From Haemonchus contortus (lineage: Eukaryota > Nematoda > Chromadorea > Rhabditida > Trichostrongylidae): a stretch of DNA of 64,000 nucleotides. Below the pieces are notes generated by a model that was not told where the DNA came from, ran no database searches, and saw only the letters and a program-made list of their open reading frames with translations. The translations under genes were made by a program, and so were the position numbers. Positions within the stretch are counted from its first letter, which is position 1. The number at the start of each line of letters is the position of its first letter. Below, piece after piece: positions 1 through 64,000 of this stretch. The stretch is taken from contig LS997565.1 of NCBI GenBank assembly GCA_000469685.2, positions 1,726,005 through 1,790,004 of the forward strand, read 5' to 3'.

Positions 1-1812
1 ACCTCCAATCCACCATCTCCAACTTAGCAGATCACCGCATTTTTACAGACTGACGCACTTTCCCACAGTTCGTTATCAGCTGCTTTGGTTACTGGCGAAA
101 GGTAAATGTTGCAAGGGCAGAAGGGCAAGTCAACATTGGACGGACTGGTCGCGAATGACGAGGCCAGAGAAGGTCACACCCAAACCAAAACGTGCATAGA
201 TAATCATCTGGGGCCTAGCCTCTGGATCATTTGCTTCTGTCTGTATGTTCGATCTCCGTTGGTTATGGTCCTCATAGCTGGCTAATTACTCGTCTCTCTA
301 CATTCCCAGATAGTTCACTCTCGCGTATTCACGGTCATTATCGAGCTATGGACATCTAGTGACCCTTAGCTTTTATTGATTGCCCTCCGATGCATTGTGC
401 TATACTGTTGGGCAAATAAATTATGCTACGGTGTACTAGCATATATGATGTGCCGACGTTCTCTGCAATGATGCCATTCTGGGCCATCATCCACAGCCCC
501 GGATACTGTTCGTAATTTCCTTCGTACCTGTTTTTATTAGGGCTTTTAGTTGCAAAGAGAAAAGTTTCTTTTTCGATTTCTAAACTAGGACTTTCATAAT
601 TGCCTAATAAATCACTTCTTTTTGCATAAATTCTCGTTTGGTCAATATTTCGACGCTATCAAACCGTTTTGTGTGCGTACCGAGGTGTTCGAAATACCGA
701 ACGGGCTTTCTTTTCATCGGTTCCTAGAGTTTCTATTCATGTTCTATCCAAAGTCATACTCCTCGAACCTTCTAGAAATAACTTCGTGCCGATACTTCGA
801 TCGAGGCTCTCCATAAAAACGGCTATTTCCTCGAAGGACCTATTGTTTTATCCTTGACGCAAGTTTTTATGACATCTTTGAAAAACTTGTTGGATTGAAC
901 TTGACGCATATCCTTCTTATTGTCTCCCGCCACTAACATCCATGGATTTATCGATTCGTAATATTATATTTTTGATTATTTCAGAGTCATTAATTAAGCT
1001 GAGCCTGGTGCTCAGTCTCGAGTCCGAGTTCACGTTGAACGCACATAAGCGGACTTGGTTATACACACATCTTGCTTTCAGCCTATAGGTTTGTCTCGTT
1101 TTTTCTCAATTTATATTCTTTCTCTCCATCAAGTTTATTGAATAATAATTCCTCTTGTCGTTATTACTCCTTTCCTTTCTATGGCCTTTTTTGAAGTTTT
1201 TCGAGATAATTACGTTCTGCAGTGCCGACACTTCGAGTGAATTCGATCTAAGCTTTGCCTTTTCGGAAAGAATATTTGCTTGCTTTCCAGAGTTATCCAA
1301 TAATTCTTTATCTTTCGAAGAAGAGACGTCCATCGAAATAATCGCAACCCTGCCTGAATTCTCCTAACCACACCATTTACACTCTCACAACCTAAAATAA
1401 AAAGATTGTAGTTACTTTTTGTCGCTGAGCTGCATTTTTCGTTGAGGAACTGGTGACAGAATGACATCATTTCATAATCTTCGTGGAATTCGGCTATTAG
1501 CTTTAATACATTCCCTAGGTTTTTCTTGGGAATAATTTCATATAATTTTTCAATAATTTTCAACTTCTATTTTTCTTCCAACGTCTTGTAAAACTTCACC
1601 TACTTTCCTGTTTATTCTACTTTGTTTGTACTAGGTAGAACTGTTAAATCAAAGAGGTCCGGTTTTAGCTGAAATTTGGCACTTTTCTTCGTAAAAATTC
1701 AAAGGTTCGCTCTACGGTATCGTTGTTTTTTACTTTTACGGTTTTAAAAGTTTTTTTTTGAAGATTTCCTGTTTTCTTGAATGTTCTAAATGATTGCTAG
1801 TTGTTACAATTT
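1..1812. other. Upstream region of mbk-2; no gene seen
   Basis: AT-rich sequence with only short chance frames on both strands. It may hold the distal mbk-2 promoter or an outron. An isolated TTTCAG at about 979-984 could end a noncoding exon or outron, but no open frame follows. I see no TATA-type or other promoter motif that I would defend. Confidence 0.4.
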
Positions 1813-1814
1813 TA

Positions 1815-1828
1815 GCTTTCAGAATAGG
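1815..1828 (+). promoter_or_regulatory. Probable SL trans-splice acceptor and short leader
   Basis: A T-rich stretch ends in two tandem AGs (1813-1814 in TTTAG and 1821-1822 in TTTCAG), leaving a leader AATAGG of 6 nt before the ATG at 1829. Nematode spliced-leader acceptors look like ordinary 3' splice sites close to the start codon. An upstream noncoding exon with ordinary cis-splicing would look the same. Confidence 0.45.
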
Positions 1829-55893
<54,065 letters not shown>

Positions 55894-57440
55894 AGGGAAA
55901 ATTATATGTATGATTTTCCCCATGTGTGGATAGTCTCTACTCCTACCAAAGATATCACCGTCGTTGTCGGTTTATGAAAATCAGGTCGTTAACCTTCTTA
56001 GCGGTCATCTTTCTATCAAATAGGTTGTACCGTTTACCCGATTAAACCCTCCCTTCCCCCAGTACCCATTCTTGAAACGGTTAAACGCGTTCACGTCGAC
56101 TGCACAACGCAGTCCATGTCATGCGTATTGATTGGTCGCTATTATTCTTCCCCCTAACACCGCCCATCGCCCAAAGAGCGCTCGTGCGCTAATGCCTAAA
56201 TTGGCTTAGCATGGCCCTATCAACTGATTCTCGACACTCGTGCTTTCATCACCTCGTGTTAGTTTTCAATTGTGAACAGTGTCTGGGTCGAACGAACTGT
56301 GTATGGATCGCCCGTTCTCTCTCTCGCATGTAAATACGTTGTATCGTACGCTTTCCAAGGCCGCCCCTGCTCCCGCTATCCCCGGGTTGGTCCCAGAGAT
56401 TTCAAAGAATCCATTAGTTTTACCCTCTCAGTCATCTCATATGAATTGTCGCGTGCTAAACTGTTCGGTTCCGCATTGACTTTTATTAATTCATTCATTT
56501 TTGCTGACGAAAACATGCGAGTTGCAATAACGTGAGGATCGTCTTTTGATAGGTGTCGTTCATAATTGATTTCTTTATTAATATTAATTCCAAAGAAGCA
56601 TTTGGATGTGGGTCAATGGCATTGACACGGGCGCGGCGTAATGTCTTCAAAAAAAGAGGTGCAAAGAACTATCATTGTTCGCGAACTACTCGTCCACTTT
56701 GTCCGGAACGCCACGCCCACTTCAATACCTAATGCCCAATCCAAAAAGGTCCTTTCTGGTATTCTCTTTCAAGGCACATCAAAGAATGTCCACTATTATC
56801 TCGTGAATGACACTGCGCAATTGTCTTTTTTTAAACTTTTTAGTTTTTCCGTACATGGTATAATATTTTGTTGTCTCTAATATATTGTGATGACTGTGTG
56901 CTGCTGCGATGCGCGTCTTTTTTACGCGCGATTTTATCAGTTCTTTTTGTTTGTGTAGCTTTTTAGTTGCGGTCGTGTAGAGATAGGTTAGGCACCGTTT
57001 CTATCCAGGTAGGAGGGTCTCGTCGTCTACGATGTGCTTTCCCTCATTTTCCCTCCCCCTTTCACAAGTGACAGCTTCGAATGTGTCCCTCGTCGGTGTC
57101 GAGAAATCGCGTCAAAATTCGATCGATAACCATCCAGTTCGCGCTGGGGCCAATTAATCGAGCTCGTATTCGTTGTGCTATCGATTAATCGACTCGAATT
57201 GACTGAGTGACTACACTGATTATGTATAGAATTTTGCTGCTCCCCCTGTTGTTATTTTTCATGTTTCATTCGTTGTCGCACATCCGCACACTCCCACCTG
57301 ACTTCACTAAACTACGGTATTTATTTTGTTTATTATTATGATGATTATTGATTGATTGGTATTGTGATGTGTTCCTGTTTTCTGTATTTGAGGTGAGACG
57401 CTCTCAAAGATGTGTGAACATGTTTTATGTCGATTAAATT
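55894..57440 (+). other. Probable mbk-2 3' UTR
   Basis: No credible frame. Pyrimidine-rich sequence runs to about 57440, where ATTAAA (57433-57438) is the best poly(A) signal variant I see on the plus strand. A perfect 12-bp palindrome TCGATTAATCGA is at 57181-57192. The UTR end is a guess; a nearer cleavage site with a weaker signal is possible. Confidence 0.35.
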
Positions 57441-58738
57441 TTCAATCAATCTCTCTTTGTATCAGATGGTATTACAGTAGTGTCAACACTGCTAAAATAC
57501 TTTGTAGTGAAACAAGAAAAATGGAGGTTCAGCACCCACGCCGTCTAACATGATATGATAATACATAGCAGGTGTTGGGTTTAGGTTGGAAATGACTGGA
57601 TGAAGATCATGGCAGAGGTTGTAGTCGGTAAAGGGTGGCATTCATTGAAGGTCAGGGAGCCTGTGCATGAATATAGCCGTCATCTTAGGTAAGAGATGCA
57701 GAAACTGCTACTTTACTTCTAATGTGCATGGTCATGATCGAGTTACTAGTTATTCATCAGTTGTTTTTGAAATTTAGATGAATTTTGGGAAGTAATGCGT
57801 TGGGCTCGACCGGGTCTCAACGTTTGACAATTTGTAGTCTCCCGCTGATCTTCTACTGCATTCCATAGAGTCTAGGCACAAGTGTTCATATGTGGTTCTC
57901 TATTGAGAATGTCAAAACGAACAGTAGCTGCAGTGTCCCGTGCGCTAGTTTGCTGGTGGTGGTTTGATGGGAGTGGCTCCAACTTTCCTCGCAGCTGTAG
58001 GCTTTTGAGTCTTACTGGAGAACGTGCCTTCTTGTTAGGTAAAGTGAAGCTTGGAGGCCAAGGTTCGGAGAGAGAAATTGAGAGACGTTTTCGTAATGAG
58101 TAGGATGGCTGATCGGTGGCGATGCTTTTACCCCTTATGCGGGTTTCCATGTTAAGATTTCCTCTCTGGATTTCACTGGGGAGTATAAGCATGTTATAGC
58201 GAGTTTGGGAGCAACTATGCTTACGCCATTATAGAGAGTGCCATTGCTTCATGTTGATGGCGATGAGGCGGATTATCAGTGGTCAGCTGAACTTAGGGAC
58301 CAGTTTTGCATGAAGTATTACAGCGAGTATTAGGGCTTGGAATCTGGACCATATTCAACAGGACTTCTATAGTTTAATTACTTTTGCTATGTATTGATTG
58401 TAGTCATATACTTATGTTAATCCTTTCTTAGATCTGTCCTTATTCAGCCATCTTCAACTTTTCCACACCATTCTGTTGTAGAAGTGGGCTCGGGTTTCCT
58501 TCCGATAAGCTGAAAGTCCTAAATCATAATTATTGCATTTGCACATGACAACATCCCACGTCTTTTTGAGAGATTCATTCCCGAAAAGATCAAAAATCAA
58601 AGAATGTACATGAATCAATAAACACTTGATATGGGGAAGGTGTCTGGGTCACCCATGTTAAAAAGGAAAAAAACGAACAACAAGTTCTACCTGCCCAGAA
58701 AGGTTTTCCATCCCGCAGTTGAGATATCATCGCATGGT
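57441..58738. other. Intergenic region between converging genes
   Basis: Separates the 3' ends of mbk-2 and the ammonium transporter. The 106-codon minus-strand frame at 57872-58192 has no recognised domain. On the minus strand an AATAAA (complement of 58739-58744) may end the transporter mRNA, about 340 nt past its stop. Confidence 0.4.
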
Positions 58739-58744
58739 TTTATT
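58739..58744 (-). terminator. Candidate poly(A) signal AATAAA for amt-2
   Basis: First canonical AATAAA I see on the minus strand below the transporter stop codon at 59085. Confidence 0.35.
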
Positions 58745-59084
58745 TACTTCCCCGGTTACTATATCGCTCGAGCGCGAAGCTTTTGGCTCCTTCACTCCTC
58801 CCCACCCCAGAAGCCCAGCTCCTTCTTTTGAGAAATAGTTTGCTAAACAAAGATCATGTAGCTCAAGATAGAGAACAACAACACAACAACAACATTAAGT
58901 TTTAATATCTTCTGGATTTGGAACTGGGAGATAGAGCTCGACTACAGCCGTTTGTTCACGGTAAACTGTACAAAGAACAGATATCAGAACGAGTGTATTG
59001 TTCCAAGAGGAGTTCCCAAGTAGGTGAAGTGGTCCTTATCGGACTTTGTTGGTCCGAATTTCTATGAAACTTTTCGAATTGGCT

Positions 59085-59274
59085 TTAACCAGCCCTAAGC
59101 TGAGACGGTGATCGACTTGTATTGGCCACGTTTCGTTTTTGAAGCCGGGTCATTTCGACGCCTTTTGATGTTTCGGATTGTTGACCGGCATCAGCGATGC
59201 GTCGACGTCTGGCAGCTCCCAGTTTTGCTTTTGCTCGCCATCGAAGAATAACCATCAGCACGGAACTTAGCGTT
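59085..59274 (-). CDS. amt-2: amt-2 last exon: basic cytoplasmic tail
   Basis: Acceptor TTTCCTTTACAG on the minus strand, then one base and TLSSVLMVILRWRAKAKLGA followed by ARRRRIADAGQQ, ending QLRAG with a TAA at 59085-59087. It has 190 nt, and its phase matches the donor of the preceding exon exactly. No homology is recognised in this variable tail; it is accepted on phase, acceptor quality and position. Confidence 0.75.
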
Positions 59275-62200
59275 CTGTAAAGGAAAGTCATCAGAGCCGA
59301 TTAATTCTCAGCTATAATGCTGAATAGTTGTTCCTGGGTCCCCTTGGGTGAGGTGTTTTGTGCCCGATCGAAGTGCCTCGCTCAACGCACCCGCGGCGTG
59401 ATGGAGCGCGCAGTGTACGGGTAGGTTTGAATGATTGCCGCGAAACCACTGCTGCGTGCGTGCGTGCGACCGTGGGAATTCGCCATACGCCTTTCCTTGC
59501 AGTTCAGTGTCTTATTCATTAGATAAGAAATGATTATATAAGATAGCTAATCGATTTCCAAACCCTCGTGAGTACTTGCTTGAAAAAGATAAAATAACCA
59601 GTTACAGCGACCTTGTAACCTAAGTTGTCGCCTGTTACTTCATTTTACTTCAAAATAGAAAACACTCCTCTTAGTAAGCGCTGATATACACGTAAATATA
59701 GATATGGCTCGTTATCTGTCCTAGAATGATTGACAAGTTACTCTAATGTACCCGGATTGCACTTTTCCAAGGAGTATTTCGACACTCCTACGTCTAACTA
59801 CGACAATATGCCTTGTTTTTGAACTTTTTGCACTCATTGCCCTCCTTACAGAATGCAAAAACCTGTTTGATTGCTCTTCAACAGAGTTAAGTAGGGGGTG
59901 ATTGATGAACGTGACTGAGGGCAGGTGATTTGTAACGTCACAGTCACAAGGTTGAAAGGTCCTGAGGAAGCAATTCATCAATTTCTCAGGTCCTTTCATG
60001 TGACGTTGGTCAAATGCTGGGGAATACTCGATAAGTGGGGTCGGATGGTCTTACAGCTAAAAGCAAGGAAGTCGATCGCTCCTACGAAAAAGTTCTAGTA
60101 CTTTCCATATAGCGTTCTAAGAACCTTTCAACCTCAAATGGGCTCTCAAAAAGGCATTTTCAAGCAGAACGGTAGTCATGGCTTATTCCAAAGAAGGGCC
60201 TAACCTTTTTAACTACATTCGTCTATTTCAAAAAATTTCTTTCGCCAGTAGGGATAAGTTCCAAGCGTGTGCCGCAGAAGTCGTTTTTTTTTTGGTGAAG
60301 GAGGGAAAAGGTCAATGGGATGGAGACTTCCCATGAAATTCAAAGAGTGATATGGAGGCGTTATTCGTATCTTTCCATGTGGCATCGGACAAGGGACAAG
60401 GTTTAACTGAAGACGGGACGTGGGTGCTGTATCTTTAGCATGGGTTCCCAACAGAATCTGGTATGAATGTGTTATTTCTCGCTTTGAGGAGATACTTGCA
60501 TAAATGAGGTTCCTATTTTAAAAATTCATTTCCTATTTCTAATGCCACCATTTATGATTTCATGACGTTTTTTTTTTTGACACAGAGGACATTCTGTGTA
60601 GAATTTCGGGGAAGAAAGGTAGTAATACAGGAATAGTTGGTTTTTTAATTCCGGCTCCTATTTTTTCACTCCCTTCCTTTATCGTTTGAGTACATTTCTT
60701 CCTTGTTATTTGCCGTTAAGCAAAGAAAAAATTGTTTTCATGTTAGTTAGGAACTCACTTAGCAGTCAATTTTTTCTCGATGGTGTATGCCATTACATTG
60801 ACACCGGCGAGGCCGTGCTCTCTGAGATCGGCACCGAGTTCCTCGTCGAGTCGTGATAGACGAAGACCGATTGGTGAATGTTGTAACGTCTGAAAATATG
60901 AGGGGGAACGCTATTCGTAAACTATCAGTTGAATGCTATGCCAGGGGTAAATGCTGGGTCTGTGAGCAGTTTTTATGAAAAACATTCATTTGTAGATTGG
61001 CTTGATGTCGAGGTAGCTGGTGATTTGTAGCGTCATTAAGAGTCAATTTTCTTCCTACTACAACTACGAGTTTACTTCCTCCCTTTCACTTGGCGCTTGG
61101 AGGTTGTCACCATTATCCCTAGATCTGAAAGGAATTTGTATAGCGATTTTGGCAGTACGACATCCAACAAAGGAGATGAAAGCTTTACATAGGATTGGCG
61201 CTAGCTACCTTTATCACTGGGTATCAAAAAGACGATTTGTACGTCATATTCCAATTCGGACGATGTTTCCGAAGGGATATAACCGACCATTGAACGTGGC
61301 GTCGCCTTAGATATTCAAAGACGTAGGATTATTTTATTTATGACTCTTTGAGGGGCAATAGAGAAGGATGGACCCTATGTGTAGTCGTGTTCAAGTGTTC
61401 AAACATCTTCATATGTTACTAGAATACACGTATGGCGGGGGTTACATCAAAGGCTAATGATAGAACGCTTCGCTTTGATGAGCTCTCCGTTGGGATAGGC
61501 CATACGCGTCTTTCACTTGGATTAGACTTTTAATGCGTATTTAGTCGATATAACAGCTTGCGGGGGCTGGTTGATGTTCCAGTCAGGGTTTTGCCCTTTC
61601 AGCGGGGTTTTTCTGCCTCTGAAAGGGCGGAAGACTCAGTTAGATTGGACTGGTTCGATTTCGGATCTCAAGCTATGCTCCTACGTGCCACTACCACAAG
61701 TTGTCTCTGAAGAAGTTACTTAGGTGAACTTCCGCCTCAAGTTCCGGGAAGAATTCCTTCTTGTGGAGTGGGCCACTCATTCGCGTCTTCTATTCGGAAT
61801 CGTAGAGGTGTTTCAATGGTATTTGTCCAGTATAACGACTTATAGGTGACCTGGCCAGCCGATGTACAAGTTAGGTTTATTACTTCCGGCTTATACTGAC
61901 ACCGATTAACCGACTCGCAAGGACGAGTCTTTATATTTACTGGTATTTGTGTTTGCAAGATAAGCAAGGATGTGAGTAGTTCTCGCATAGAGAAGAAAAG
62001 GATCTGCAGAGATAGATAGAGGGAAGTGGATGGAGGCCATGCTTTGCTAGGGCGGGTAGTGATCTCTGATTTGATCTTGGGACAAACTGCGTGGAAGCGC
62101 CGCGAGCTGTACGCAACGCGTCTTTGCCTTTACTGGAACTATGACGTAATATTACTGTAGCAAAAAAAAGACCAACCCAAAGTATTATGAATGCACTGAA

Positions 62201-63081
62201 TGCACTGAAAACCGCTATTGCACCAAGAGCTGCAAGCTGATAGAGCAGTAACGTCACCCCTCCACCATAGAGTAGTCCCGAAAGATCGTTCTCGTTGGTC
62301 ACCTGGAAGGGGAAATGTATCAGAATGCTTCTATTGCAGTCGAACCTCGACAGACCTTATGTTGTTCCAAACCGAAATCACGACAGACGAATAGCGCTGG
62401 GCTGATCATTCCCCATACAGAACCAACCACATGTACAGGAATCACACCGACTGGGTCATCAATCTGAAGAAAAATTGGTTCAGCTGTAGGTCGGTACGGA
62501 GCCGTCTATCGTGTTGTTGTTGTTTACTGTATCGGTACTGGGTTGCGATACCGTATCCGTAATTACCTTTATCGTACCTTTGCTCTCTCTAACACTGGAT
62601 AAGCTATCAACGCTAACGTGGACCCAATCGCTCCTACCAGTGTGGCTTGCCATGGGGTGTAAAAAAGACAGCCGGCTGAAAATTCACTTTCTTCCTTTGT
62701 TATTATGGTCGTTAGGAGGCAACTACACAGTAGAAGTAATTTTTCTTGAAATCGCTCTTTGAATCGTTTAGATTGTACCTGTACTCGAAACTAAAGAAGC
62801 TAGTAATCCATCTATAAACATGTCGACTTCAATCTTTTTTGTTGTGTATCGTGAAATTAGTACTGTGACCATTCCGCCACCAACTGACGCCATAATGGTC
62901 CCAACAGCGGATCTGTAGCCAGCTAATTCATGTAACTGATCAGTTATTATCAGGGAAGATAGTAAAAACACAGTTAGATTTATAATTTCCCACCGGCTGC
63001 CTTCTGTCCATTGTTGACCTGAGACGGAGTAGTTAGACGAAGTATTAAATGCCAGCCAGCCCCACCATATCATCAGGAATC
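59085..63081 (-). CDS. amt-2: Amt-family ammonium transporter, 3' half (spliced, 5' end off window)
   Basis: Gene-level entry; exons follow. The product is a membrane channel/transporter for ammonium of the Amt (not Rh) type. Seven exons join in phase to give 290 residues of the C-terminal half; family members are about 450-500 long, so the N-terminal half lies beyond position 64000. I see FLMIWWGWLAFNTSSNY, a SAVGTIMASVGGG helix, TTKKIEVDMFIDGLLASLV, GCLFYTPWQA, and DDPVGVIPVHVVGSVWGM. The last carries the second pore histidine of the twin-His pair. GLLYGGGVTLLL follows, then the cytoplasmic tail motif ELGADLREHGL that couples subunits of the trimer. Adjacent mbk-2 supports naming it amt-2, since those genes are neighbours in C. 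elegans as I recall; another amt paralogue is possible. Confidence 0.92.
59275..60758 (-). other. amt-2 intron (1484 nt)
   Basis: No gene recognised. The minus-strand frames at 59721-59999 and 60209-60451 lack splice sites in phase and domain similarity. Confidence 0.55.
60759..60889 (-). CDS. amt-2: amt-2 exon: conserved C-terminal regulatory region
   Basis: A weak acceptor (TTTTCAG) precedes TLQHSPIGLRLSRLDEELGA and DLREHGLAGVNVMAYTIEKK, donor AA|GTGAGT. The GLR-S-xDEELGADxREHG pattern is the Amt C-terminal signature. It has 131 nt, starting in phase 0 and ending in phase 2. Reading through the donor would give a stop two codons later (AAG TGA), so a short form ending here is possible. Confidence 0.92.
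60890..62176 (-). other. amt-2 intron (1287 nt)
   Basis: Contains a 10-bp perfect hairpin (61593-61628). No gene seen. The donor at its upstream end is GTTGGT, weaker than the others in this gene. Confidence 0.6.
61593..61628. repeat. Perfect 10-bp stem hairpin in amt-2 intron
   Basis: GCCCTTTCAG (61593-61602) and CTGAAAGGGC (61619-61628) pair across a 16-nt loop. No T-run or processing signal is evident. Confidence 0.6.
62177..62302 (-). CDS. amt-2: amt-2 exon: GLLYGGG transmembrane helix
   Basis: Acceptor CCCCTTCCAG, then VTNENDLSGLLYGGGVTLLL and YQLAALGAIAVFSAFSAFII, ending LW with donor GTTGGT. It has 42 codons in phase 0 and forms the final transmembrane segment. The frame is open past the donor, so the 3' end is set by the following conserved exon. 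Confidence 0.93.
62356..62463 (-). CDS. amt-2: amt-2 exon: pore histidine helix
   Basis: Acceptor TTTTTCTTCAG, then IDDPVGVIPVHVVGSVWGMI and SPALFVCRDFGLEQHK, donor GTCTGT. It has 36 codons in phase 0. The His in PVHVVG corresponds to the second pore histidine (His318 of E. coli AmtB). Confidence 0.96.
62578..62675 (-). CDS. amt-2: amt-2 exon: TPWQA loop and helix
   Basis: Acceptor AATTTTCAG, two bases, then GCLFYTPWQATLVGAIGSTL and ALIAYPVLERAK, donor GTACGA. It has 98 nt and joins both neighbours in phase. Confidence 0.96.
62779..62912 (-). CDS. amt-2: amt-2 exon: SAVGT helix
   Basis: Acceptor GGCTACAG, one base, then SAVGTIMASVGGGMVTVLIS and TTKKIEVDMFIDGLLASLVS, donor G|GTACAA. It has 134 nt. 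Unspliced sequence is open across the 81-nt intron upstream, which can mislead single-frame gene calls. Confidence 0.96.
62994..63081 (-). CDS. amt-2: amt-2 most 5' exon in window: WWGWLAFN segment
   Basis: A T-run acceptor ending TTTCAG at 63082, two bases, then FLMIWWGWLAFNTSSNYSVS and GQQWTEGS, donor CG|GTGGGA. It has 88 nt. The split codon with the next exon gives Arg (EGSRSAVGT). The preceding exon must end in phase 1 and is not found before 64000. Confidence 0.95.
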
Positions 63082-64000
63082 CTGAAAAAAAAAATGGTTT
63101 AGATCAATTTTAGGTGTAGGAACAGCGGGTATGGTGTCATAAAAGGAAATATAGTTCACATTGTAAAGCAAATTATCATTTCCTGCTTCTATAGACTGTT
63201 TTTGCCTGAAACAGAATCGACTATTGATTGGTGTATCGACTGGTTATGATCCCATGTGATTATGATGAACAAGTCTATCGTTTGAAGGGGACACCTACGA
63301 TGACTTACTTTGGCTTTGGGCTACGAACTGTCGTTTCCGGTCGAATTGCTAACAAGTTTTACTTCGTTTCTTTTCAATGAGCATAAATCATTCCTAGACC
63401 AGTTCAGGGATAAAAAGGCCTCGTTCTCCCTTCAGTTAATTCATTTTCTAAAATTGTATGAAAATAAAAGGATGAACAAGAAAAAGACAGGCCTTTTGAA
63501 ATGAATGGATAAATAAAACTCCTCTTTAATGGCGTCAGAAATTTTGAAACGTTTTAAGGGCACTGTTCACGATAATTTAGGGTAGCCCAGATTATGATGA
63601 AAAATGGAAGACAAGATCGAAACTAGTGCGAATGAGGTGAAGAAACTGCGTGCATCGGTGTTTCCAAAGTGAAAAAGGCTTCGAAAAACCGTTAAAAAGG
63701 CGGCTGAACGAGAATGAAACTAGAAAAATGAAGAAGAGTGGGGCGCCCGGACGAGCTAAACAGTGTGTTTCACTGCGCGCGTGTGGGTCCTGGTGCGAAT
63801 AACAGATAATGGTAAGCAAAAATTCACTCACTCATAAGCATAAATAAACAAAAAAACCCCAGTAACAGCAAAAGTAGCTCACCTTTTTCAGCCTCTATGA
63901 GTAGGAAATTAACTAATGGATCGCGGCAACAAAAAGAAAAACAGAGGAAAAAAGAATGAGAGAAAAACATCGCTTCATCATTCGACGATTAGCTGATTGT
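63082..64000 (-). other. amt-2 intron continuing off the right edge
   Basis: No further Amt exon was found. An acceptor/donor-bounded stretch on the minus strand near 63313-63360 reads IRPETTVRSPKPK, which does not resemble the family and ends in the wrong phase. The missing N-terminal exons should lie beyond the window. Confidence 0.6.

Noticed and set aside
62768..63073. 101-codon minus-strand frame of the transporter taken as one exon
   Set aside because: It contains an 81-nt in-frame intron (62913-62993); removing it restores the conserved EGSRSAVGT join.
63592..63831. 79-codon minus-strand frame near the right edge as an Amt N-terminal exon
   Set aside because: The sequence is Phe/Ser-rich but matches no Amt helix, and no phase-1 donor follows.

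Overview
The window is eukaryotic DNA and almost certainly from a nematode. Two genes are recognisable, both split by introns with TTTCAG-type 3' splice sites and GTAAGT/GTGAGT-type 5' sites. Both encode proteins closest to those I know from Caenorhabditis. Large introns, moderate GC and interspersed repeats would suit a strongylid or other clade V worm, but the species is an inference. Nothing prokaryotic is present: no operons, no ribosome binding sites, no CRISPR array. Most open frames of 60-110 codons are chance frames in intron DNA.

Gene 1 (+ strand, about 1.8-55.9 kb) is an mbk-2 orthologue, a DYRK2/3-class dual-specificity kinase. The 3' half (45.8-55.9 kb) is secure: thirteen exons join in phase through to a TAA at 55893. 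They encode a Ser/Gly/Asn-rich linker, the DYRK NAPA region and a complete kinase domain with the YTY activation loop. The 5' half is spread over more than 40 kb. A first exon at 1829-1941 follows a good splice acceptor. Two small probable exons lie at 10190-10250 and 11269-11299, and two Ser/Thr-rich exons at 30471-30671 and 39663-39809. Read together, these give a 695-residue long form. A second start at 44220, below a GC-rich block, joins the common exons in phase and gives a 520-residue short form. That exon also has a strong acceptor at its 5' side and keeps the frame if it is used internally.

Gene 2 (- strand, 59.1 kb to beyond the right edge) is the 3' half of an Amt-family ammonium transporter, probably amt-2. 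Seven exons join in phase from the FLMIWWGWLAFN segment through the DDPVGVIPVH histidine helix to a basic tail ending at 59085. The 5' half lies outside the window. The two genes converge. From memory, mbk-2 and amt-2 are also neighbours in C. elegans (cosmid F49E11), so this looks like conserved microsynteny.

The rest is intron or intergenic sequence. It includes a 551-bp foldback element with a flanking 7-bp direct repeat (5596-6146), a tRNA-related SINE-like sequence (about 37.6-37.7 kb), a CAGT/CAGC-rich tract above the internal mbk-2 promoter candidate, and a nested hairpin cluster just upstream of the 31-nt microexon. I found no unambiguous new biological system. The most interesting points are the promoter and exon architecture of mbk-2 and the internally repeated foldback element.
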